A stretch of 46,188 bases of DNA from Saprospiraceae bacterium UBA6168 (lineage in GTDB: Bacteria > Bacteroidota > Bacteroidia > Chitinophagales > Saprospiraceae): NCBI GenBank assembly GCA_002435785.1, contig DIUC01000060.1, positions 1 to 46,188 on the forward strand, written 5' to 3'. The notes beneath the pieces were generated by a model. It was not told the origin of the DNA. It did no database searches and worked only from the letters and a program-made list of their open reading frames with translations. Within the stretch, counting starts at the first letter, position 1. Every line of letters starts with the position of its first letter. The translations under genes were made by a program, and so were the position numbers. Below are positions 32,793-41,531 of this stretch, piece by piece.

Positions 32793-33252
32793 GGGAAGCG
32801 GGTTTTGGTGTGAATATAAATTCATGGTACAAAAATGCAGGCAAGAAATCAGGTGGGCAAGTACAAAAAAAGTGGTTTGTAAAATGGTTAGTTTGATAAA
32901 TGCTAAGTAAATGCTTTATTCAAAGCATTTTTAGATTAAATTTGTCTAAAAAAAAATTATAAATCGAATGAGCTGTCTTTTTAAAAAAAAACGCCGCCAA
33001 GTTTTGTGATTTGTTTCGGTGAATCGTTTGTCGTTGTACGCCACGTTTGTCATTGCGCAGCAACCCGTCCACGCCGTGCGGGCCGCCGTGATTGCCCGAA
33101 TATCGTGGACGGGTTCCCTTCGGGAATGGCAAACGTGGTGCACAGCGCGGCGAACACCCAAGCATGAACGTGACGCACAGCGGGGCAAACATCAAAACAG
33201 GCGACCCGCTGTGCGCCACGTTTGTCATCCCTCATTCCTCATCCCTTTTCAG
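32793..33252. other. divergent intergenic region with AT-rich promoter zone and repeat cluster
   Basis: The left part to about 33000 is AT-rich and contains no gene. The right part, 33032-33227, is a GC-rich cluster of related inverted and direct repeats described separately. A long plus-strand frame crosses it into the next gene but encodes only repeat-like sequence. A TCATCCCTCATTCCTCATCCC-like tract at about 33226-33246 precedes the next ATG and recurs in degenerate form at about 34887-34912. Confidence 0.5.
33032..33227. repeat. cluster of four related 19-22-bp repeats in alternating orientation
   Basis: Units related to CGCTGTGCGCCACGTTTGTC occur at 33032-33053 (plus), 33126-33147 (minus), 33164-33182 (minus) and 33207-33227 (plus). 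Between the first two, AACCCGTCCACG (33062-33073) and CGTGGACGGGTT (33104-33115) form a perfect 12-bp inverted repeat. No reading frame inside looks genuine. Confidence 0.65.
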
Positions 33253-34644
33253 ATGCAAGATTCCCGACTCATCGCCCTCCTCCGCACCCTCTCCCGCACC
33301 GAGCAGCGGGAGCTGCGCAAGGTGGCCACCTCGCCGTTCTTCAACCAGCGGCAGGACGTGCCAGCCCTCCTCGACCTCCTGCTCGACTGCATCAACGAGG
33401 AAAAGCCGTTGCCCGACAAGGCCGAGGCGCACCGACTGCTCTACCCCGACCAGCCTTTCGACGACCACCGGGTGCGCATGGCCATGAGCTTTTTGATGAA
33501 AATTGCGGAGCAATACCTTGTGCATTCGGCGCTCTTTGCCGATGAGGTGAAGGTGAAAACCAAGCTGGCGGAGGTCTATCGGCAGCGGGGACTTGCCAAG
33601 CACTTCGAGCGGGCGATGCGGGAGGCACAGGACGTGCAGGCGAGTTCGCCGCTGCGCAATGCCGAATATTTCACCGACGACTACCATGTGCAAATGGAGC
33701 AGTACCGCTTTGCCGCCACCACCAGCCGTACCGCCGAGCACAACCTCCAGGCCATCACCGACAACCTCGACATGGCCTATTTTGCACAAAAGCTGCGGCA
33801 AGCCTGCCTGCTGCTCTCGCACCAAGCCGTGTATAAAACCGACTATCGGTTCGGGATGCTGGACGAGGTGTTGGCGCATGTAGAAAGCCAGCAATTGCTG
33901 GACGTTCCGGCCATTGCCGTTTATTATTTTTGCTACCGGGCACTTACGCAGCCAGAGCAGCCCGACTATTTTCACCAACTAAAAAAACTGCTGGTGGAGG
34001 AGCATTCGAAGTTCCCGCCGCACGAAATCGCCGACGGCTACCTGCTCGCCATCAACTATTGCATTCGGCACTACAACCTCGGCAACCCGGCTTACCTTGC
34101 CGACGAGTTCGACTTGTACCGGGAGGGGCTGAAACGCTCGTTTTTCCTCAACAACGGCACGCTCAGCCGCTTCACCTACCGCAATGTGGTAACGGTCGGC
34201 CTCAAGCTACAAGCCTTCGATTGGGTGGAAAATTTCGTGAACGAATTCCGGGACAAGCTGGAGCCGAAACACCGGGAAAGCATGTACAGCTTCAACCTTG
34301 CCCGCCTCGCCTATGAGCGGCGGCAGCATGGCATTGCCCTCCAACTGCTCCAAAAATCGGAGTACGCAGACCTGTTGCTAAACCTCGCCGCCAAGACGCT
34401 GATGCTGAAAATCTTCTTTGAAAACGGCGATATCGATACATTGGACAGCCACCTTACGGCGATGCTGCGTTTTATCAGAAGGAAAAAAATCATGGGCTAC
34501 CACCGGGAAAACTACCTGAACCTGGTCCTTTTCACCAAAAAGCTGATGGAAACGCACGAAAAGGCTGGGCTGGATGCGCTGCGGGAAGAGATTTTGGCGG
34601 CTGGTGCGGTGGCGGAAAGGGAGTGGTTGCTAAAGCGGATGTAA
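33253..34644 (+). CDS. hypothetical cytoplasmic all-helical protein
   Basis: The 463-residue protein from the ATG at 33253 has no signal peptide or membrane segment. It is almost entirely helical (RLIALLRTLSRTEQRELRKV, ALLDLLLDCINEEKPLPDKA, LQLLQKSEYADLLLNLAAKT), with TPR-like helix pairs in its second half. I do not recognise the family. An alternative upstream frame would add 78 residues of repeat-derived sequence and is rejected. A truncated DUF4258 gene converges on it from the other strand. Confidence 0.75.
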   Translation: MQDSRLIALLRTLSRTEQRELRKVATSPFFNQRQDVPALLDLLLDCINEEKPLPDKAEAHRLLYPDQPFDDHRVRMAMSFLMKIAEQYLVHSALFADEVKVKTKLAEVYRQRGLAKHFERAMREAQDVQASSPLRNAEYFTDDYHVQMEQYRFAATTSRTAEHNLQAITDNLDMAYFAQKLRQACLLLSHQAVYKTDYRFGMLDEVLAHVESQQLLDVPAIAVYYFCYRALTQPEQPDYFHQLKKLLVEEHSKFPPHEIADGYLLAINYCIRHYNLGNPAYLADEFDLYREGLKRSFFLNNGTLSRFTYRNVVTVGLKLQAFDWVENFVNEFRDKLEPKHRESMYSFNLARLAYERRQHGIALQLLQKSEYADLLLNLAAKTLMLKIFFENGDIDTLDSHLTAMLRFIRRKKIMGYHRENYLNLVLFTKKLMETHEKAGLDALREEILAAGAVAEREWLLKRM

Positions 34645-34659
34645 GAAAGATTGAAACAT

Positions 34660-34800
34660 TCAATGGTTCTGTTCCTCGTTTGGATAATGCTTGATGACAT
34701 CTCTAAATTGCAAAACCTCCTCCAAAAAAACTGTGGAAATTTTTCTGTTCGCCATTTGTTGTATGGCATGTTCAGCGTAGAAAATGAGGTCGCATCGCAT
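34660..34800 (-). pseudogene. DUF4258-like protein, truncated (46 residues)
   Basis: The minus strand from the ATG at 34800 encodes MRCDLIFYAEHAIQQMANRK, then ISTVFLEEVLQFRDVIKHYP, then NEEQNH and a stop. The pattern of a histidine followed by QM..R.I and then .EVL...VI..YP matches the N-terminal half of DUF4258 proteins, which are usually about twice as long. It stops where the second half (a beta-rich segment) should begin, so it is probably a remnant. The stop lies 16 bases from the end of the neighbouring gene. Confidence 0.5.
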
Positions 34801-34914
34801 TGGGTAAAGTTATGAAAATGCTCAATTATTTGGCCAATCTATTGATGTTGAACACATTGGTAAAGTCGATTTTTTTTGGGACGTCTCATTCATCCCTCCC
34901 CCCTCATCCCTAAC

Positions 34915-36057
34915 TCAATCCACCATCATCCCAACCCTGTCCAACTCCTGCTGTTTCATCCCCTCCGGCAGTTCCCTCGGTTCGTACTGCTGGTTGCGCA
35001 ACTGTGGCACGTAGCCCGCATCCCGAATCGCCTGCTGGATGCCATCGGCGGTGAAACGGAACTTTGCGCCAGCGGCAGACACCACATTTTCTTCAATCAT
35101 GATGCTACCGAAGTCGTTGGCCCCGGCGTGGAGGCAGAGCTGCGCAACGGGCTTACCCACCGTCAGCCAGGAGGCTTGAATGTTCACCACATTGGGCAGC
35201 ATGATGCGGCTCATGGCGATCATGCGCACGTATTCATCGCCCGTGACGGTGTTGCGGGCACGTTTCAGTTTCTTCAAAATGGTGTCTTCGTCTTGGAACG
35301 GCCACGGGATGAAGGCAAGGAAGCCCTTGGCATCGGCGGGCTTTTCGGACTGCACTTCCCGCAGCTTTACGAGGTGCTGCATCCGCTCCAAATTCGTTTC
35401 GATGTGGCCGAACATCATCGTGCCAGAGGTGGTCAGGTGCAGTTGGTGGGCGGCCCGCATCACGTCGAGCCACTCCTGCGCCCCGCATTTTCCGGCGGAG
35501 ATGAGGCGGCGCACCCGGTCGTCCAGAATCTCGGCACCGGCACCGGGCAGGCTATCGAGGCCCGACTCCTTCAGGGCTTTCAGCACTTCGTAATGCGTTG
35601 ATTTCGAGAGCTTTGTGATATGCGCAATCTCTGGCGGGCCGAGGGCGTGCAGCTTGAGGTTGGGGTAGAGTTCCTTGAGTTGGCGAAAGAGATTGGTGTA
35701 AAAATCAAGCCCAAGGTCGGGGTGGTGGCCGCCTTGTAACAGCAATTGTTCGCCGCCATAAGCGAAGGTCTCCTCGATTTTCACCTTGTATTCTTCAATG
35801 CTGGTGATGTAGCTCTCCTCGTGCCCCGGTCTGCGGAAGAAGTTGCAGAACTTGCAATTGGCGATGCAGACGTTGGTGGTGTTCGAGTTGCGGTCAATGA
35901 TCCACGTGACCACGTTTCCCGGCACATGGTGCTGGCGCAGGGCGTTGCCCACGTACATCAGCTCGGCAGTGGCCGCATTTTCAAACAGGAAAACGCCCTC
36001 CTCGGCAGTGAGGTGTTCGAGGCGGAGGGCACGGTGGAGAAGATCGTCGGTGCGCAT
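34915..36057 (-). CDS. mqnC: cyclic dehypoxanthine futalosine synthase
   Basis: This radical SAM enzyme of the futalosine pathway for menaquinone closes the ring of dehypoxanthine futalosine. The 380-residue protein from the ATG at 36057 has the [4Fe-4S] cluster motif CIANCKFC (CX3CX2C), NFFRRPGHEESY, LLLQGGHHPDLGLDFY, LGPPEIAHI, SLPGAGAEILDDRVR, TSGTMMFGHIET and FIPWPFQDEDT. The QGGHHPDL and FIPWPFQ motifs separate MqnC from its relative MqnE. An upstream TTG would add 19 residues. Other mqn genes are not in the window. In an aerobic Bacteroidota cell the product would supply the respiratory quinone. Confidence 0.9.
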   Translation of the reverse strand: MRTDDLLHRALRLEHLTAEEGVFLFENAATAELMYVGNALRQHHVPGNVVTWIIDRNSNTTNVCIANCKFCNFFRRPGHEESYITSIEEYKVKIEETFAYGGEQLLLQGGHHPDLGLDFYTNLFRQLKELYPNLKLHALGPPEIAHITKLSKSTHYEVLKALKESGLDSLPGAGAEILDDRVRRLISAGKCGAQEWLDVMRAAHQLHLTTSGTMMFGHIETNLERMQHLVKLREVQSEKPADAKGFLAFIPWPFQDEDTILKKLKRARNTVTGDEYVRMIAMSRIMLPNVVNIQASWLTVGKPVAQLCLHAGANDFGSIMIEENVVSAAGAKFRFTADGIQQAIRDAGYVPQLRNQQYEPRELPEGMKQQELDRVGMMVD

Positions 36058-36193
36058 GAAGCAGGATATTTTGATATTGAGATATTGGGTTATTTGGGGC
36101 GTCGCTTTTTTCAATGAAGGAACAAAGATAGCCGGGGAGGGTTGCGAAAGGTGTTTTTATTTCCAAGAAATTGCGTTTCTTTTGCCCCAAAAC

Positions 36194-36793
36194 ATGATTC
36201 GGATGGCATTTTATTTACTCCTTTTCTTCTTCGTCTATGTCGTGCTAACGATGGCACTGCCCCATTGGCGGCTAAAGCGAGCTACTGGCCAAAACGCCTT
36301 CATCGTACCCCGTGACGACTCGGCGCAGGGCTTTATCGGGCGTATCTTCAAGTTGCTGTTCGGGCTGGCTTTCGTGGTGTTGGCCGTGAATGCATTTGCT
36401 CCGCAATGGTCGGGTTACCTCCTGCCCGCATTTTTTTTGGAAAAAACGAGTGTGCAATGGGTGGGACTGGTGCTGCTCCACATCTCCTTGTTGGTGGTGC
36501 TTGTTGCGCAAGCGCAAATGGCGCAGTCGTGGCGGGTGGGCTTTGCGGAAACGCAAAACACGCAATTGGTGCAAGGCGGGCTATTCCGTTACAGCCGCAA
36601 CCCCGTTTTCGTGGGGATGCTGCTGACGATGCTCGGCCTGTTCCTCGTACTGCCCAATGCCCTCACGCTGCTCTCGATGGTGATGACTTGGGTGGTGCTG
36701 CAAGTGCAGGTGCGCATGGAGGAGAATTACCTGCTGAAGGCACATGGGACAGCTTACGCTGAATACATGCGGCGGGTGCGGCGTTGGTGCTGA
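36194..36793 (+). CDS. membrane methyltransferase of the ICMT/PEMT (NnrU-like) type
   Basis: The 199-residue protein from the ATG at 36194 has about five hydrophobic segments and a C-terminal motif typical of isoprenylcysteine carboxyl methyltransferase and phospholipid methyltransferases: GGLFRYSRNPVFVGMLLTML, then VQVRMEENYLLKAHGTAYAE, then YMRRVRRW. The RNPVFVG and EE..L....G..Y..Y residues form the S-adenosylmethionine and substrate site in this family. It would act in the inner membrane; the substrate is unknown. It is divergent from mqnC with about 136 bp between. Confidence 0.85.
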   Translation: MIRMAFYLLLFFFVYVVLTMALPHWRLKRATGQNAFIVPRDDSAQGFIGRIFKLLFGLAFVVLAVNAFAPQWSGYLLPAFFLEKTSVQWVGLVLLHISLLVVLVAQAQMAQSWRVGFAETQNTQLVQGGLFRYSRNPVFVGMLLTMLGLFLVLPNALTLLSMVMTWVVLQVQVRMEENYLLKAHGTAYAEYMRRVRRWC

Positions 36794-36975
36794 CGGCCAT
36801 TAAATACATGCACTTTTGAACAAACAGTGAGTTTAACGCATTTATCAAATGCCTTTTCCAAAAAAAAGCAAAAAAAAAGCTCAACCCATGCCGCCTTTTG
36901 ACTTGGCAATTCGTTAGGAGAAAAACGCTTTTGGCGCAATTTTTTCCACCAAAAAATCATAAAGTAAAGCTCTGC

Positions 36976-37386
36976 ATGGCTATCCATTGGAATACAGAAA
37001 AACTCAACAAGGAATTAGGGCGTATTGACGGCGCCATATTGGCAGGCCGCTACAACCTCGCCATGAAATTGGCGCACCGCAGCCTCAAGCAGTACTACGG
37101 CACTTACATTTCCACCCACAATATCCCGATGGAACAGATGAAGGCCGACAACGTGCGGGCCATGGCCATTTACATCTGCCGCCACCTCATGGCGCACTTC
37201 CGCAAGTACGAAATCCCCTACAACGAACGCCGTCTCATGTTCATCACGCTGGTGAGCAACGTCATCTTCCTGACCACCATGAGCCTCTACTCCGAGGACG
37301 AATACCTGATTGACAAAGCTACCGCCACCTACGCACGGGAAAACGTGGGCAGCATCATTTCTTACCTCATGCGCTATTTGGGCTAA
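36976..37386 (+). CDS. hypothetical small helical protein
   Basis: The 136-residue protein from the ATG at 36976 is all helical and soluble: LGRIDGAILAGRYNLAMKLA, HRSLKQYYGTYISTHN, MAIYICRHLMAHFRKYEIPY, NVIFLTTMSLYSEDEYLIDK. The first part vaguely resembles HEPN/Abi-C type helices, but the evidence is weak and no family is assigned. The upstream 36794-36975 stretch contains poly-A runs only. Confidence 0.6.
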   Translation: MAIHWNTEKLNKELGRIDGAILAGRYNLAMKLAHRSLKQYYGTYISTHNIPMEQMKADNVRAMAIYICRHLMAHFRKYEIPYNERRLMFITLVSNVIFLTTMSLYSEDEYLIDKATATYARENVGSIISYLMRYLG

Positions 37387-37510
37387 CACACGCCGGAAAG
37401 GATTTTCGGTGCAAACGATGCCTATTCCACCTTTTGTCACTTCGTGACACTCCATTCGCTTTTTAAGGGCGAACTTGCGCCCTGTTGTTTACCAAAAAGA
37501 AAATGCTTTT

Positions 37511-39463
37511 ATGAAAAACGCAATTCAGCTTATCTGCTTCGCAATGCTGCCGCTCTCCTTTTGCCTTGGCCAAGCCTCACAGGCTACCATGCTGGACAAT
37601 TGGCACGACGACACCATCCTCCCGACCTCCTTTTACAATAACCGCTACAACGAGTGCTGGGGCTTCGCCATCAACGGACATGAATACGGGGTCATCGGCT
37701 CTACGGCGGGGATGCACATTGTGGACGTGACCAACCCGACCGACGTGTTCGAGGCATTCCGGGTACCGGGCGCTTCCACCGGCGCCAACCTCGTGCACCG
37801 GGACATGAAGGACTACAACGGCTACCTCTACTGCGTGGCCGACGAGGGGCCGAGCAAGCTCCAAATCATAGACCTGCAAGACCTGCCCAATAGCGTGACG
37901 CAGGTGTATAGCTCCAACGAGTTCGTGACCACTTCGCACAACCTTTACATTGACACCTCGCAGCAGCGGCTCTACCTGCTCGGAGCAGGCAGCTCCACCA
38001 AAGTGTTGGATATCACCAATCCGACGCAGCCTGTGCTGTTGGCCTCTTACCCGAACCCAAGCTACTACATGCCATACACCCACGATGGGTTCATCAAGGA
38101 CAATATCGGCTTCTTCAACTGTGGCGGCTCCGGCTTTTGGATCATTGATTTCACCAACCCACTCGCACCCGTTACCCTTTCGGTCCTTACGGCATACTCA
38201 GATGCGGGCTACAACCACTCCGGCTGGCTGACCGAGGACGGCAACTATTACCTGCTTTGCGACGAAACGCACGGGGCACGGGTAAAGGTGCTCGACGTCA
38301 CCGACCTCTCGGAGCCAACAGAAGTGGCCACCATCGAGCCGGGCCTCTGGAACAACGAGATTCCGCACAACGTGCTTATCCGGGGCAACTATGCCTATTT
38401 CTCCTACTATTACGACGGGCTGGAGGTCTGGGACATCACCAACCCACTCAACCCGCAGCGGGCCTACTACTACGACACTTATCCAGCGCCAAATGTGCCC
38501 TCCTATGCTGGTGCTTGGGGCGTGAACCCCAATTTGCCGAGCGGCAACATCCTGATTTCGGACATGCAGGGCGGCCTATTCGTCTTTGCTGCCGTGGATG
38601 GTGTGCCGAACCTCAACATCGTGCCCAGTCAGGACGAATTTGATATTTGTTTGGGGGAAACGGTGACGTTCAACTTGACCATCGGTAGCGGCTTTGCGTC
38701 GGACGTGACGTTGAGTGTGGGTGTCGGTAGTTTGGCGGCCAATGTGCAGTTTAGTCAGAACCCCGCCCAGCCGGGCAGCACCGTTCAGGTGACGGTGAGC
38801 AACATCGCCGCCACTCAAGGCTTATCCAGCGACCTGTTCATCGCCGCCACAGACGGCGTGGATGCCAACTCCACGAACATCGCCATCGCCGTTTCCGAAA
38901 TGCCCGTGGCTCCCGCACAGTCCGCACCTCTCGAAAACGAAACTGCCGTGCCTGTGAACGCCAGCTTTGCATGGCAGCCCGTGCCAGGCGCCACGAGCTA
39001 CAAGCTGCAAGTGGCCGACGACCTTGCTGCCTTCACCACCCATATTGTGTACAGCGCCAACACGGCAGCCACCAATTTTACCCTCTCCAACAACCTGACG
39101 GCGGGCAAGACCTACTACTGGCGGGTCAGTGCCAATAACGACTGTGGGCAGACGGCCTCGGCCATCCGCACGTTTACCACGGCTGGCGTGAATGCGGTGG
39201 GCAGCTTGGCGGGCATTTCGCTGGGCATTTACCCCAACCCAGCCAAGGATTTTGTGATATTGTCCAGCACAGCCCCCTTGTCCAAGGGCCTTGGCGTGAC
39301 GCTCCTTGCGCCTACCGGACAGGTGTTGCTCCAACGGGAGTTCGTGGCTGGCACCTCCTACCTCAGCCTACCTGTCGGCGATTACCCGGCTGGCGTTTAT
39401 TTCCTGAAATTGGCGTCTGATAACGAGGTGCTGGTACAGAGAGTCGTGGTTGCTCATCGTTGA
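37511..39463 (+). CDS. choice-of-anchor B type LVIVD-repeat surface protein with T9SS domain
   Basis: The 650-residue protein from the ATG at 37511 has a signal peptide (MKNAIQLICFAMLPLSFCLG). Residues of about 40-370 contain propeller repeats of the LVIVD/choice-of-anchor B kind: GMHIVDVTNPTDVFEAFRVP, TKVLDITNPTQPVLLASY, FWIIDFTNPLAPVTLSVL, VKVLDVTDLSEPTEVATI, LEVWDITNPLNPQRAYYYDT. A fibronectin-like domain follows (SYKLQVADDLAAFTTHIVYS, KTYYWRVSANNDCGQT), and a T9SS sorting domain ends it (ISLGIYPNPAKDFVILSS to VLVQRVVVAHR). It should be exported and surface-bound. The ligand or enzyme activity is unknown. Confidence 0.88.
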   Translation: MKNAIQLICFAMLPLSFCLGQASQATMLDNWHDDTILPTSFYNNRYNECWGFAINGHEYGVIGSTAGMHIVDVTNPTDVFEAFRVPGASTGANLVHRDMKDYNGYLYCVADEGPSKLQIIDLQDLPNSVTQVYSSNEFVTTSHNLYIDTSQQRLYLLGAGSSTKVLDITNPTQPVLLASYPNPSYYMPYTHDGFIKDNIGFFNCGGSGFWIIDFTNPLAPVTLSVLTAYSDAGYNHSGWLTEDGNYYLLCDETHGARVKVLDVTDLSEPTEVATIEPGLWNNEIPHNVLIRGNYAYFSYYYDGLEVWDITNPLNPQRAYYYDTYPAPNVPSYAGAWGVNPNLPSGNILISDMQGGLFVFAAVDGVPNLNIVPSQDEFDICLGETVTFNLTIGSGFASDVTLSVGVGSLAANVQFSQNPAQPGSTVQVTVSNIAATQGLSSDLFIAATDGVDANSTNIAIAVSEMPVAPAQSAPLENETAVPVNASFAWQPVPGATSYKLQVADDLAAFTTHIVYSANTAATNFTLSNNLTAGKTYYWRVSANNDCGQTASAIRTFTTAGVNAVGSLAGISLGIYPNPAKDFVILSSTAPLSKGLGVTLLAPTGQVLLQREFVAGTSYLSLPVGDYPAGVYFLKLASDNEVLVQRVVVAHR

Positions 39464-39514
39464 GCAGCAGGAGCGTTCCCAATTTGATACTTATGATTGC
39501 AGTAAAAAAAATCC

Positions 39515-40939
39515 ATGAAACGCCACCTCCTACTCTTATTGATTATAGCCTTTTTTCACACTGCTTTGCTGGCGCAAATGCCCTATACCCAAAAGGCGTT
39601 CGCCGTTGGCATTGAAAATGACATTCCCTACGGCACGGCCACCAGCTTTTCAGGAAATCAGGTTGAACTCCTGCTCGACCTCTACAAGCCCATCGGCGAC
39701 GACAACTGCCGCCGCCCACTGCTCGTGATGGTGCACGGCGGCGGTTTTATCGCTGGCGATAGACACGACTTTGATGTGGTGCAAATCTGCCAGGAAATGG
39801 CTGCCCGAGGCTATGTCACGGCCAGCATCGAGTACCGGTTGGGGCTGCACCCATTGGCCTTTTATCAACCCTATGCGCTCTGCAACGACGCCATCAACCC
39901 TGTGGGCATCAGCAAGTGCATTTACATGGCCGACACACTGGAGTTTTACCGGGGCATGTACCGGGCCACGCAGGACTTGCGGGGCGCTATCCGCTTCCTC
40001 AAGGGTCGGCACGATTTGGATTCCACCGACGTGCACAACGTCTTCGTGGGCGGCAGCAGCGCTGGGGCCATCACGGCGCTCCATACCGCATTGATTGACC
40101 AGCCCAGCAAGGTGCCGCCGTTCACCGGGGCCGTAGCCGATGCGCCCTTGCCGGACGGCGACTTGACCAGTTGCGTGCCTGCGCCCGGCCTCCGTTCCCG
40201 CCCCGACCTCGGCGACTTCGAGGGGGCAATGAACCTCAACGGCCACGATTCCAGGGTGCAGGGCGTGGCCAGCTTCATGGGTGCCATCTTCGACACTGGG
40301 ATACTGGACGAGCACTCCCCGCCGCTCTACCTCTATCACCGTTCCGACGACCTCGTGGTGCCGAGCAACTCGGCGCAGCTCTTCGGCATTTACCCATTTT
40401 GCCTTAATCCTATCAATCTCTGCCAGCCCCTGAACACGAGGCCCTGGGTGCATGGAAGTGGGGCCATTCATGCAAAAAGCATGGCATTGGGCAGCAGCGC
40501 TCCCGCTTTGTTCAACGACATCCTAACCGGCTACGGCCCTGCAGACGGCGATGATTGCCTCGACAACCCGCCCGGCCACAGCATTGACAATATACCGCTG
40601 CGCTGCGAGCATTTGAGCGGCTTCTTTGCGCCTATTATAGCGGGGAACGGAAACGACCAGGCAACCAATCCTTGTGTGAGCACTACACATTTTACCAAAA
40701 ACGAGATTAAGCTGAGTGTGTACCCGAATCCGGTGACCGGCGGTGAATTGAATATTTCCTGCGCCAATTGTCCTGCTGAAGCAAGTCTTCGGCTGGTGGA
40801 TGCGATAGGAAGGACGGTAGCGATGCAGCATGGAAATCCTGCTGAATTAAACTGGAAACTGCCTGGTGTGAAGAGCGGTTTGTATTTTTTGCAAATCCTA
40901 TCCCCTGTCTGGAATGAGGTTTTACGGATAAGTTTTTGA
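39515..40939 (+). CDS. secreted alpha/beta-hydrolase (esterase-like) with T9SS domain
   Basis: The 474-residue protein has a signal peptide (MKRHLLLLLIIAFFHTALLA). The hydrolase domain shows an oxyanion-hole HGGGF (LLVMVHGGGFIAGDRHDF), a nucleophile elbow GGSSAGAITALH, an acid region LYLYHRSDDLVVPS and a possible catalytic histidine in GSGAIHAKSM, as in carboxylesterase/BD-FAE-like enzymes that deacylate polysaccharides or esters. The C-terminus is a T9SS sorting domain (IKLSVYPNPVTGGELNISC to VWNEVLRISF). It lies 51 bp after the LVIVD protein on the same strand and may be co-transcribed. The substrate is not evident. Confidence 0.85.
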   Translation: MKRHLLLLLIIAFFHTALLAQMPYTQKAFAVGIENDIPYGTATSFSGNQVELLLDLYKPIGDDNCRRPLLVMVHGGGFIAGDRHDFDVVQICQEMAARGYVTASIEYRLGLHPLAFYQPYALCNDAINPVGISKCIYMADTLEFYRGMYRATQDLRGAIRFLKGRHDLDSTDVHNVFVGGSSAGAITALHTALIDQPSKVPPFTGAVADAPLPDGDLTSCVPAPGLRSRPDLGDFEGAMNLNGHDSRVQGVASFMGAIFDTGILDEHSPPLYLYHRSDDLVVPSNSAQLFGIYPFCLNPINLCQPLNTRPWVHGSGAIHAKSMALGSSAPALFNDILTGYGPADGDDCLDNPPGHSIDNIPLRCEHLSGFFAPIIAGNGNDQATNPCVSTTHFTKNEIKLSVYPNPVTGGELNISCANCPAEASLRLVDAIGRTVAMQHGNPAELNWKLPGVKSGLYFLQILSPVWNEVLRISF

Positions 40940-41531
40940 AAAAAACAATGGACGAAATAAAGGTTACCCGTTTGGAAATCGAGATTAGGAATTTGGAAAT
41001 CGCCATTAGAAAGTTGGTTTTAAAACAAGAAGTTTGGCGAAGGCAATTAGGAATTTGGAATCCCTAACAAGAAGTTTAGCGAAGGCAATTAGGAATTTTG
41101 CATTGCAACAAGATGTTTTTCATTTGAAATTGGGGTTTTGGAAATTGCAACAAAAAAGTTGTCATTGATGATTAAGAAATTGGAAATTGAAACAAGGCGT
41201 TTCAGGTTGATAATTGGAATTATGATATTCGGCTTTCAAAACCGTTTTTCTACATCCAACCGACTTGCTTTGGTATTAAAAGCACTAACAATAAAGCCTT
41301 GAAAATCAATTGATTAGTCATTCGATGCTTATAAGCCCTTCCCCAGAAACCCAATGAAGGGCAAGAACGAAGAATCGGAATTAAACCACTTCACAAACAA
41401 TCCTACCTGCCTTTGCAACACTAAACATAGCTTTAGTATCGGAAAAATACGCTTGTCAAGAACATTCCTGCAAATCGCATTCATATTGGTATGATTTTAG
41501 ATGTGTAAAATCTAAATTTAAAACCATTTTT
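40940..41531. other. 592-bp intergenic region with eroded 42-bp period repeats
   Basis: Most of 40960-41220 is built from degenerate ATTAGGAATTTGGAAATC-type units. A short open frame, 40948-41067, encodes 39 residues with a coiled-coil pattern (MDEIKVTRLEIEIRNLEIAI then RKLVLKQEVWRRQLGIWNP); I do not accept it as a gene without more evidence. The right part, 41221-41531, contains no recognised feature other than the expected promoter of the next gene. Confidence 0.5.
41025..41098. repeat. 42-bp period direct repeat
   Basis: A 32-bp unit beginning ACAAGAAGTTTGGCGAAGGC at 41025 recurs at 41067-41098 with one mismatch, an offset of 42 bp. Forty-two bases equal 14 codons or two heptads, so the repeat could be the residue of a coiled-coil coding tract. 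Confidence 0.7.

Noticed and set aside
33019..33252. N-terminal extension of the helical hypothetical protein by 78 residues
   Set aside because: The extension is encoded by the repeat cluster at 33032-33227 and has no protein-like pattern; the ATG at 33253 is preferred.
40948..41067. 39-codon coiled-coil-like frame
   Set aside because: It lies wholly in repeated DNA with a 42-bp period and lacks independent support, so it is reported only as part of the repeat region.
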